A DNA stretch of 48,353 nucleotides, from NCBI RefSeq assembly GCF_003732705.1, contig NZ_MOBR01000044.1, forward strand, positions 1-48,353, in the 5' to 3' direction. Under the pieces are notes generated by a model. The model saw nothing but the letters and a program-made list of their open reading frames with translations, was not told where the DNA came from and did not search any database. Origin of the DNA: Pseudomonas frederiksbergensis (GTDB lineage Bacteria; Pseudomonadota; Gammaproteobacteria; Pseudomonadales; Pseudomonadaceae). The position numbers and the translations under genes are program-made. This document shows positions 41,398-48,353 of this stretch, piece by piece (within the stretch, counting starts at the first letter, position 1; every line of letters starts with the position of its first letter).

Positions 41398-42134
41398 AAA
41401 AAATACTGATCGTGGGGGCCACCTCGGCCATCGCCAGTGCCTGTGCACGGCTCTGGGCGGAGCAGGGCAACGAGTTTTTCCTGGTCGCGCGTGATGTGCA
41501 GAAAATCCAGCAAACCAGCGCTGATCTGCTGGTTCGAGGCGCTGGCAGGGTAACGTCTCATGTGATGGACGCCACAGATATCGCCGCACATCCGGTCATG
41601 CTGGAGCGTTGCCTTCGCACCTTGCAATCGATCGACATCTGCCTGATCGCCCACGGCACCTTGCCGGATCAATTAGTGTGCGAACAAAACGTCGAGGTAG
41701 CGCTGGCGGAGTTTGCCCATAACGGTACGTCGGTGATTGCGCTGTTGACGCTTTTGGCTAATCAAATGGCTGCCCAGCGTTGCGGAACCCTGGCAGTTAT
41801 TTCCTCGGTCGCTGGCGATCGAGGGCGTTCGTCCAACTATTTGTATGGTTCAGCCAAAGCCGCTGTTTCAGCCTTTTGCGAAGGGTTGCGTGCGCGCCTG
41901 TTCAAGTCCGGTGTGCAGGTGCTGACCATCAAGCCCGGTTTCGTCGATACGCCGATGACCCAGGGGCTGGCGTTGCCGGCGCTGTTGGTCACGCAACCGG
42001 AGGATGTCGCCCGACGCATCGTCGCCGGCATTGAGCACCAGAAGTCGGTGCTTTACGTGCCGGGGTTCTGGGCCTTGATCATGTGGGTAATTCGCGGGTT
42101 GCCGCAGTGGCTGTTCAAGAGGCTGAGCCTGTGA
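41394..42134 (+). CDS. dprE2: DprE2-like short-chain dehydrogenase
   Basis: A 246-residue short-chain dehydrogenase/reductase. The cofactor loop is G-A-T-S-A-I-A (8-14). The active site has S138 and Y151-G-S-A-K155, and the segment I-S-S-V-A-G-D-R-G-R-S-S-N-Y-L-Y is the DprE2 form. With DprE1 it completes 2'-epimerisation of polyprenylphosphoryl-ribose to -arabinose by reducing the keto intermediate with NADH. A hydrophobic C-terminus (FWALIMWVIRGLPQWLF) could associate with the membrane, where the lipid substrate lies. It overlaps both flanking genes by 4 bp. Confidence 0.88.
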   Translation: MKKILIVGATSAIASACARLWAEQGNEFFLVARDVQKIQQTSADLLVRGAGRVTSHVMDATDIAAHPVMLERCLRTLQSIDICLIAHGTLPDQLVCEQNVEVALAEFAHNGTSVIALLTLLANQMAAQRCGTLAVISSVAGDRGRSSNYLYGSAKAAVSAFCEGLRARLFKSGVQVLTIKPGFVDTPMTQGLALPALLVTQPEDVARRIVAGIEHQKSVLYVPGFWALIMWVIRGLPQWLFKRLSL

Positions 42135-43093
42135 ATCAGGAATTGTTCCTGTCCGGTTGGCGTTATCGGGTGTTGATCGGCTCGGTGGTTTGCTCGGCCC
42201 TGGCTTATCTCGGTGTTTCCCTGTGGGGCGGCTGGTCGGCGGTGAGCGGCGCAATGAGTCGGGTCGGGTGGCTAATCGCAGCTCAGATCGGTGTGTTGAT
42301 CCTGACTGGTTACGGCCTGCGTTTCTTGCGTTGGCAGACCTACCTCTATGCCCTGGGACATTCGTTGCCGTGGCGGCCGAGCCTGAAAATCTACCTCGCC
42401 GGTTTTGCCTTGACCACGACACCAGGCAAGGCCGGCGAAGCATTGCGTGGGGTGTTGCTCAAACGCTGGGGCGTGCCTTATGCCAACAGCTTCGCGGCGC
42501 TGGTCAGTGAGCGTCTGTCGGACCTGTTGGCCATGGTGTTACTGGCCTTGTTCGGCTTGAGCGACCACCCGGAATGGCTCTCGATCATTGTCGTCAGCCT
42601 GGTGCTGGTGACCTGTGGTTTTTTGCTGGTTTCCCGACAAGAGCTGATGGACATAGTTGAGCAACGAATATCTCGTGGACGCGGCTGGACGTCCCGGGTA
42701 TTACGCAGCGTTATTCAAGTATTGCTCCAGTCGCGCCGCTGCCACACCCCGCGACGCCTGATCGGTACAACGCTGTTGAGTCTGTTGGCCTGGAGCCTCG
42801 AAGCGCTGGCGTTTTACTGGATATTGAGCGCCATGGGCCTCGACGTCCCGTTGACCTTCGCGATGTTTGTTTATGCCATTTCCATGCTCGCAGGCGCGTT
42901 GAGCTTTATGCCGGGTGGGCTTGGCAGTGCGGAAGCGGTGATGGTCGCTTTGTTGATGTCCGGGGAGGTAGCGCTGCCGGATGCGATTGCGGCGACGGTT
43001 TTGTTGCGGTTGGTGACGTTGTGGTTGGCGGTTGTCTTGGGTTGTGCGGTGCTGATCAATACCAGCGGCAGGGTGATACAGGATGAAACTTAA
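42131..43093 (+). CDS. LPG-synthase-TM/UPF0104 flippase-like membrane protein
   Basis: A 320-residue protein with about eight membrane segments, of the lysylphosphatidylglycerol-synthase transmembrane family. Family motifs T-T-T-P-G-K-A-G-E-A-L-R, S-E-R-L-S-D-L and S-F-M-P-G-G-L-G-S-A-E-A are all visible. It lacks the soluble aminoacyl-transferase domain of MprF, so it is a stand-alone flippase-like unit. In sugar clusters such proteins are thought to move lipid-linked intermediates or act as transferases; that is inference. It starts at GTG 42131 within the dprE2 stop (GTGA) and overlaps the next gene by 11 bp. Confidence 0.85.
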   Translation: MNQELFLSGWRYRVLIGSVVCSALAYLGVSLWGGWSAVSGAMSRVGWLIAAQIGVLILTGYGLRFLRWQTYLYALGHSLPWRPSLKIYLAGFALTTTPGKAGEALRGVLLKRWGVPYANSFAALVSERLSDLLAMVLLALFGLSDHPEWLSIIVVSLVLVTCGFLLVSRQELMDIVEQRISRGRGWTSRVLRSVIQVLLQSRRCHTPRRLIGTTLLSLLAWSLEALAFYWILSAMGLDVPLTFAMFVYAISMLAGALSFMPGGLGSAEAVMVALLMSGEVALPDAIAATVLLRLVTLWLAVVLGCAVLINTSGRVIQDET

Positions 43094-44513
43094 TCCAGGC
43101 AGACAGTGTGTAACGGTCTATGTGTCTTTGGCCGCCGCCTTGATATTTGGCAGTTATTTGCGACTGCGTAATATCACGGTGGACTCGCTGTGGCTCGATG
43201 AAGTATTCAGTCTCGCTACCAGTCATCCAGATAACAGCCTCCTTGAAGTTTGCCAGCGCACGCTGGTGGACGTGCATCCCCCTGCATATCAGATTGTTTT
43301 ATGGGTTTTTTATAAGTTGTTCGGCTTTAGTGAGTGGGGTGGACGGTACCTCTCGGTTGTTTTCGGCGTCTTCTTGATTGCGGCTGTTTTCTGTCTTGGA
43401 AAACAACTTTTCAATTGTCGGGCAGGCCTGATATCTGCGTGGCTGGCAGCGATAAATTTTTACTTGATTACTTACTCTCAGGAGACACGTTCGTACGAGT
43501 TATTAGCGTTGTTGACGACCGTATCGTTTATCGCCTTCGTCAAGGCGGTGCGCACACGTGATCGGTTTCACATTGCTATCTATTCACTGGTGGCGACACT
43601 GTTAGTCAATACGCACTATTTCGGATTTTTGGTGGTGGCTGCTCAAGCGTTTTTAGTAGTCTGTACGTTATTGGAAAGGCCATTGGATAGACGGCTGTTG
43701 TACCGCTTTGGTTTGGCGGGGAGTTTTATATTGCTGAGCGTCGCACCCTACGTTTCATACGTATATTTTAATTTTCATCGACAGGGGTTTTGGCTCGCAC
43801 CACCCAATGACCGGTTCTTCATTGAGCTGTTCAATTTGTATTTCGGAAATTTTACTTTGTCTGTGATCTACGCAGTGCTAGTGGTGGTCGGGGCTACGCG
43901 CTTGATCAAAGAAGAGCGAAATCGCGAAGCGCTTAGGTTATTTGTTTTCTGGATTGTGGCCTGTGCCATTATTCCTTACGTACGTTCGTTGTATATTCAA
44001 CCTGTTTTGACCATGCGCAGTTCGATTGTTTTACTGCCCGCGTTGTTGGTGACCATTGCTTATGCCATCAGTCTCATTGACGATAGATGGACTCAGTTGG
44101 GGATTGCGGTGATTGTGCTGTGTTTTTCGATGACGCCATTGTTCACGGATAACAAACCGATATTTACCTACGCGAATCAACTAAAGCCCGTCAGTCAAAT
44201 GCGCGACCTGGTTCATGAATTTATCGTTCGGCAAATCCAGGAGCCACTGTATGCGAGGCAGGCCATAGAGTTTAATCAGTACTTTAAATTGCTGGGTTCG
44301 CCAAAGAATGTCCGAAACGAGGACATGTTGAACAAGGACTTGTTATCGACACACCCTCCCGAAACTTTTTATTTTCTTGCCTCCCGCATAGCTCCGCTAG
44401 ACGTAAAAACGTTTCTGAGCCGCTATCACATTCAATTACTCAGTGAAACGGAAGTAGGCGATTCACTCGCGCTAGAGTTTCGCTCACTTCCCCTGGAGGC
44501 TGAAAAAAAGTGA
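43083..44513 (+). CDS. GT39-like GT-C membrane glycosyltransferase
   Basis: A 476-residue polytopic protein of the dolichyl-/ArnT-like superfamily. The first loop has S-L-W-L-D39-E40-V-F-S and then V-D-V-H65-P-P-A-Y, both typical of GT39-type enzymes that use polyprenyl-phosphate sugars. About ten membrane helices are followed by a soluble C-terminal part. It closes the overlapping operon. It is more AT-rich than the preceding three genes, like the other GT-C gene at 38580. The acceptor is unknown and there is no sign that it is ArnT itself, since no arn genes are present. Confidence 0.82.
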   Translation: MKLNPGRQCVTVYVSLAAALIFGSYLRLRNITVDSLWLDEVFSLATSHPDNSLLEVCQRTLVDVHPPAYQIVLWVFYKLFGFSEWGGRYLSVVFGVFLIAAVFCLGKQLFNCRAGLISAWLAAINFYLITYSQETRSYELLALLTTVSFIAFVKAVRTRDRFHIAIYSLVATLLVNTHYFGFLVVAAQAFLVVCTLLERPLDRRLLYRFGLAGSFILLSVAPYVSYVYFNFHRQGFWLAPPNDRFFIELFNLYFGNFTLSVIYAVLVVVGATRLIKEERNREALRLFVFWIVACAIIPYVRSLYIQPVLTMRSSIVLLPALLVTIAYAISLIDDRWTQLGIAVIVLCFSMTPLFTDNKPIFTYANQLKPVSQMRDLVHEFIVRQIQEPLYARQAIEFNQYFKLLGSPKNVRNEDMLNKDLLSTHPPETFYFLASRIAPLDVKTFLSRYHIQLLSETEVGDSLALEFRSLPLEAEKK

Positions 44514-44520
44514 CAGGGCA

Positions 44521-44544
44521 ACAGCCGCATCCGGGTGCGGCTGT
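44521..44544. terminator. Hairpin between convergent genes, likely terminator
   Basis: ACAGCCGCA, 6-base loop, TGCGGCTGT: a perfect 9-bp stem 7 bases after the glycosyltransferase stop and 11 bases from the stop of the minus-strand gene. There is no long T run, so efficiency is uncertain. Confidence 0.6.
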
Positions 44545-44555
44545 CGCTAGATGAT

Positions 44556-46175
44556 CTACGCTGCAACCACTTCCCTCGGCTCAAAACTATCCGCCCGAGC
44601 CATCTGCCACATCCGCGAGTAAAACTCGCCATTCACTTCCCCGGTCAACAATTCCCCGGGCTTCAAGAACACATGCAACTGCGAGAACAATTTGATCTCA
44701 GTCGCCGACATACGCCGCACCAAATGTTTGGCCGACAATTGCGAAGGGTGCTCCAGCCCAGCAGCGGCAAGCATTTCAGCCAACGCCTTCAAGGTATTGC
44801 GATGGAAGTTGAACACCCGCTGAGCCTTGTCCGGCACCACCAATGCGCGTTGGCGCAGGACATCCTGGGTCGCCACGCCGGTCGGGCATTTGTTGGTGTG
44901 GCAGCTTTGCGACTGGATGCAGCCGATGGCAAACATGAAGCCACGCGCCGAGTTGGCCCAATCGGCGCCGATGGCCAGGACGCTGGCGATGTCGAAGGCA
45001 CTGACGATTTTGCCGCTGGCGCCGAGTTTGATTTTGTCCCGCAGGTTCAGACCCACCAACGTGTTGTGGACGAACAACAGGCCTTCGCGCATCGGCACGC
45101 CGATGTGGTCGGTAAATTCCACGGGCGCGGCGCCGGTGCCACCTTCTTTGCCGTCGACGACGATAAAGTCCGGGAGGATGCCGGTTTCCAGCATGGCTTT
45201 GGCGATGCCCATGAATTCCCACGGGTGGCCGAGGCAGAACTTGAAGCCCACCGGTTTGCCGCCGGACAGTTCACGCAGTTGCTGGATAAAGTGCATCAGT
45301 TCGATCGGCGTGGAAAACGCGCTGTGGCGTGACGGCGAGATGCAGTCTTCGCCCATCATGATGCCGCGGGTTTCGGCGATTTCCTTGGTGACTTTGTGCT
45401 TGGGCAGGATGCCGCCGTGGCCGGGTTTGGCGCCTTGGCTCATCTTGATTTCGATCATGCGCACTTGCGGCGTCTGAGCCTGGGCGGCGAAGCGTTCCGG
45501 GTCGAAGCGGCCGTCGGCGGTGCGACAGCCGAAGTAGCCGCTGCCCAGTTCCCAGGTCAGATCACCGCCGTTTTCCCGGTGATAGGCACTGATGCTGCCT
45601 TCGCCGGTGTCGTGGGCGAAGTTGCCGAGCTTGGCGCCCTGGTTCAGCGCGCGGATGGCGTTGGCGCTGAGGGAGCCGAAGCTCATGGCCGATATGTTGA
45701 ACACCGACGCCGAATACGGCTGGGTGCACTGCGGACCGCCGACCAGCACGCGGAAACCGCTCGGGTCACTCAACGGCGCCGGGCGCATGGAGTGGCCGAT
45801 GAATTCGAAACCCGACTGATACACATCGATCAGGGTGCCGAACGGTTTGTCGGCGCTTTCATTTTTGGCCCGCGAGTAGACCAGCGAACGCTGGGCGCGG
45901 GAGAAGGGCAGGGCGTCGCTGTCGGATTCGAGCAGGTATTGGCGGATTTCCGGGCGAATGCCTTCCACCAGGTAGCGGATATTGCCGAGGATCGGGTAGT
46001 TGCGGCGCACCGCGTGGGGGCTTTGCAGCAGGTCGAACAGGCCCACGAGGCTAAGCACGCCGGTGACGGCGGTGATCGGCCAGAGCCAGTCGTGTTGCAG
46101 GAAGGGCAGGCTGGCGAGGGTGAAAATCACGCAAGCGGCAAAGAAGGCGTAACGGCTCAGGAGTGACAGGCTCAT
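44556..46175 (-). CDS. FMN-binding glutamate synthase family protein
   Basis: A 539-residue protein related to the synthase domain of GltB but without the glutaminase and C-terminal domains. Two hydrophobic segments at the N-terminus (about 8-50) suggest membrane attachment. The FMN barrel follows, with K-M-S-Q-G-A-K-P-G-H-G-G and the iron-sulfur type motif S-C425-H-T-N-K-C-P-T-G-V-A-T-Q. Stand-alone proteins of this kind are common in pseudomonads; their physiological reaction is not established, and glutamate synthesis alone would need a partner. The ATG at 46175 has AGGGAAA upstream. A REP pair separates it from the regulator gene on the same strand. Confidence 0.9.
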   Translation of the reverse strand: MSLSLLSRYAFFAACVIFTLASLPFLQHDWLWPITAVTGVLSLVGLFDLLQSPHAVRRNYPILGNIRYLVEGIRPEIRQYLLESDSDALPFSRAQRSLVYSRAKNESADKPFGTLIDVYQSGFEFIGHSMRPAPLSDPSGFRVLVGGPQCTQPYSASVFNISAMSFGSLSANAIRALNQGAKLGNFAHDTGEGSISAYHRENGGDLTWELGSGYFGCRTADGRFDPERFAAQAQTPQVRMIEIKMSQGAKPGHGGILPKHKVTKEIAETRGIMMGEDCISPSRHSAFSTPIELMHFIQQLRELSGGKPVGFKFCLGHPWEFMGIAKAMLETGILPDFIVVDGKEGGTGAAPVEFTDHIGVPMREGLLFVHNTLVGLNLRDKIKLGASGKIVSAFDIASVLAIGADWANSARGFMFAIGCIQSQSCHTNKCPTGVATQDVLRQRALVVPDKAQRVFNFHRNTLKALAEMLAAAGLEHPSQLSAKHLVRRMSATEIKLFSQLHVFLKPGELLTGEVNGEFYSRMWQMARADSFEPREVVAA

Positions 46176-46218
46176 ACGGTTTCCCTGGGTTCGGACTCGG
46201 TTGTGTTCAACACACGGT

Positions 46219-46317
46219 CCCTGTAGGAGCAAAGCTTGCTCGCGATGGCGGCGTGTCAGTCGACATTAGCCGTGACTGACACACCGCCATCGCGAGCAAG
46301 CTTTGCTCCTACAGGGC
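46219..46317. repeat. Paired REP hairpin (GTAGGAGCAAAGCTTGCTCGCGATG type)
   Basis: Inverted REP units flank a 40-base centre containing a smaller inverted repeat (GTGTCAGTC...GACTGACAC). It is directly downstream of the LuxR-type gene on the minus strand. Confidence 0.9.
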
Positions 46318-46326
46318 CGTGGTGTT

Positions 46327-47127
46327 TCAGGCATTTTGGGCCTGGAGGAATATCGAAAACAGCTCCGACTGGGACTTAATCCCCAGTTTGCTGTACATGT
46401 GTTTCTTATGGACTTTCACGGTTTCTACGGAGATTTCCAGCTTACGGGCGATTTCTTTACTGGAGCAACCGCTGAGCATCAACCTTCCGACGTCCAGCTC
46501 CCGGGCGGTCAATTGCGCGCCTTTGAGTTGCTGCACCGAGGCTTCCAGCTGTACCCGCCAATCGACCTGCGGTGGGGCGGGCACCAGGGCCACAACTTCG
46601 TTGATTTCATAGGGCAGGCGTTGGCGCAACAGGCCGAGTACCCACGGCTGGATCAGCGACAGCAGCGCGATCTGCTGACCGCTGAAACGCTGTTTGCTGC
46701 CCAGCGACAGGCACAGCGTGCGGTCGCCTTCGAGTTGGCAATTGAACTGGATTTCGTCGGCCACCACATTCAGACGAAAGTAGCGCTGGTAATACTCGGT
46801 CAGCTCGAAGTGCTCCGGCGCAACTTCCGACAGGCGATAGAGCCCGGTGCGCGATTGTTCGCGGCAGGCGATGTAGAACGGGTCGAGCAGGTACAAACCG
46901 CGCAGGTAATCCTGGAACAGTTGATCGGGACTGCCGTCCTCGCCGGGGCATTCGGCGAAGACCTGCGGGTGCTGGTCGGCGCTGAAAAGCAGCACCACCC
47001 AGCTGTCGAAATCCACGTATTGATCCAGTAATCGAACCAGCTGCGTCCAGAAATTCGGCTTGTCCAAGGCGTCGATCAGTTGCCCCACCGAGCGGTGCCA
47101 GGCGATGTCATCCAGCGAGAGTGTCAT
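46327..47127 (-). CDS. LuxR-family transcriptional regulator
   Basis: A 266-residue regulator. The first ~180 residues are a variable sensory region of unknown ligand with no phosphoreceiver or autoinducer-domain signature. The C-terminal LuxR helix-turn-helix (about 203-250) reads LTARELDVGRLMLSGCSSKE, then IARKLEISVETVKVHKKHMY. It is divergent from the nitrilase gene across 127 bases, so it probably controls that gene and itself. No operator dyad was identified in that gap. Confidence 0.88.
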   Translation of the reverse strand: MTLSLDDIAWHRSVGQLIDALDKPNFWTQLVRLLDQYVDFDSWVVLLFSADQHPQVFAECPGEDGSPDQLFQDYLRGLYLLDPFYIACREQSRTGLYRLSEVAPEHFELTEYYQRYFRLNVVADEIQFNCQLEGDRTLCLSLGSKQRFSGQQIALLSLIQPWVLGLLRQRLPYEINEVVALVPAPPQVDWRVQLEASVQQLKGAQLTARELDVGRLMLSGCSSKEIARKLEISVETVKVHKKHMYSKLGIKSQSELFSIFLQAQNA

Positions 47128-47254
47128 GCGTCTACCCCTATCGGGTTACCCCAGCCGCGTGATTCCCTGGCCGGTTGCTTGCTGCGCATACTGGCGCACA
47201 GACACCGACCGGGCAATCTTTCTGCATCCCCGGCGCCCATAACAAGGAATACCC

Positions 47255-48076
47255 ATGAAGGTCGAACTCGCCCAATTGGCAGGCCGTGACAATGACACGG
47301 CTTACAACCTCGAACGCGCCCTGGCCGCGATTGCCGCCTGCGCCGCCGACACCCAGCTGATCATGTTCCCGGAAGGCCACTTGATGGGCTTCGCGTCGGA
47401 AGAGACCGTGGCCCAGGTTGCCGAGCCGCTGGACGGCCCGACCGTCAGCGCCGTGATCGCCGCCGCCCGTGAACGCAAGATCGCCGTGGTGGTGGGCATG
47501 GCCGAGAACGACAACGGTCGTTTCTATAACACCACGCTGCTGATTACCCCTGAAGGTATTGCCCTGCGCTATCGCAAGACTCACTTGTGGGCGTCGGATC
47601 GCGGTGTCTACGAGCCCGGCGACCGTTACGCCACGTGCCTGTGGAATGGTGTGCGGGTCGGCCTGTTGATTTGCTACGACATCGAATTCCCCGAAACCGC
47701 CCGTGCCCTGGCGCAACTGGGCGCCGAAGTGCTGCTGGTCACCAACGGCAACATGGACCCATACGGCCCGACCCACCGCACCGCGATCATGGCCCGCGCC
47801 CAGGAAAACCAGGCGTTCGCGCTGATGGTCAACCGGGTGGAAGCAGGGGATGGCGGCTTGTTGTTTGCCGGCGGCAGTGCGCTGGTGGATCCGCTGGGCA
47901 CGTTGCTGTTCGAAGCCGGGCGGGAGGAGGGGCAGTTTGCGGTTGAGCTGGATCTGAATCAGCTGACCACGGCGCGGCAGGATTATCGCTACCTGGATGA
48001 TCAGCGGCTGAAGTTGCCGGGGGAGATTGTTGAACATGCCAATGGATTGCGGGAACTGATTATTCCGGGGCGCTAG
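47255..48076 (+). CDS. Carbon-nitrogen hydrolase (nitrilase superfamily amidase)
   Basis: A 273-residue cytoplasmic enzyme with the catalytic triad of the superfamily: E40 (M-F-P-E-G-H), K108 (Y-R-K-T-H-L-W) and C140 (L-I-C-Y-D-I-E-F-P-E). The C-Y-D-I-E-F-P-E form is usual for aliphatic amidases and omega-amidase-like hydrolases, not for true nitrilases. The substrate cannot be named. The ATG at 47255 follows AAGGAAT. It is divergent from the LuxR-type gene, which is its likely regulator. Confidence 0.9.
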   Translation: MKVELAQLAGRDNDTAYNLERALAAIAACAADTQLIMFPEGHLMGFASEETVAQVAEPLDGPTVSAVIAAARERKIAVVVGMAENDNGRFYNTTLLITPEGIALRYRKTHLWASDRGVYEPGDRYATCLWNGVRVGLLICYDIEFPETARALAQLGAEVLLVTNGNMDPYGPTHRTAIMARAQENQAFALMVNRVEAGDGGLLFAGGSALVDPLGTLLFEAGREEGQFAVELDLNQLTTARQDYRYLDDQRLKLPGEIVEHANGLRELIIPGR

Positions 48077-48118
48077 ATAGTACGCGGGGTGTCAGTTGGA
48101 ACCGCCCCTCACCCTAAC

Positions 48119-48353
48119 CCTCTCCCCAGGGGGGAGAGGGGACTGACCGAGGTGTCTAGGCTGTTTGCTGCGACCTGGAATACCGAGCCGAACTCAGGTT
48201 TGAAATGAGAAATTCGGTCGAACACACATTTGAATGAAACACCCCGTCGAACACAGGATTCGAAACCCATGGAGATCTGCCCCCTTTCCCCTCTCCCCAA
48301 GGGGGAGAGGGGACTGACCGAGGTGTCTAGGCTGTTTGCTGCGACCTGGAATA
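48119..48353. repeat. 171-bp direct repeat with internal sub-repeats, open at window end
   Basis: The 62-base segment 48121-48182 recurs at 48292-48353 with one base change, giving a 171-base period; the second copy is cut by the window. The unit starts with a CCTCTCCCC...GGGGAGAGG hairpin. The spacer contains three degenerate units of about 29-30 bases beginning CGAAC(T/A)CA (48189-48218, 48219-48247, 48248-48272). No gene is present after the nitrilase stop. Confidence 0.85.

Overview
The window is chromosomal DNA of a Pseudomonas of the P. fluorescens complex. High-GC genes, cmoA-cmoB, a second (AsrA-type) Lon, the periplasmic glucose route gcd/oprB, opgC, and many REP hairpins of the GTAGGAGC...CTTGCTCGCG type all point there. 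No rRNA, tRNA, CRISPR, integrase or insertion sequence was seen.

Layout. 0-5.2 kb: multicopper oxidase and tadA (+), then cmoA-cmoB, a YhhN membrane protein and a chagasin-like lipoprotein (-). Composite hairpin repeats touch the stop codons here. 5.2-6.4 kb: two small related proteins of unknown function and the severed tail of a third. 6.5-13.2 kb: Lon behind a textbook heat-shock promoter, glucose dehydrogenase Gcd and porin OprB (-). 13.5-16 kb: VF530 protein, Pr6Pr membrane protein, and a ferric-siderophore reductase with its PadR/YqjI regulator. 16.4-23.5 kb: a CS1/Cbl-type (alternate chaperone-usher) pilus operon in the order pilin, usher, tip adhesin, chaperone, second pilin, second adhesin, remnant of a third pilin. 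23.5-31.8 kb: a 1646-residue leucine-rich-repeat/NEL ubiquitin-ligase-like protein and a large class A penicillin-binding protein (-). 32.3-34.9 kb: amino-acid permease and OpgC, sharing one terminator.

35.1-44.5 kb is the most notable part: a GtrII-like membrane glycosyltransferase followed by seven overlapping genes (GtrA, HAD-UbiA fusion, GT-C enzyme, DprE1-like oxidase, DprE2-like reductase, flippase-like protein, GT39-like enzyme). Together they have the parts list of the mycobacterial decaprenylphosphoryl-arabinose pathway. I infer a system that makes a polyprenyl-phosphate pentofuranose (probably D-arabinofuranose), flips it and transfers it to an unknown surface acceptor.

44.5-48.4 kb: FMN-dependent glutamate-synthase-like protein and a LuxR-type regulator (-), a divergent nitrilase-superfamily amidohydrolase (+), and a 171-bp direct repeat that runs off the window end.

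Functions come from reading translated sequence and remembered family motifs; no database search was possible.
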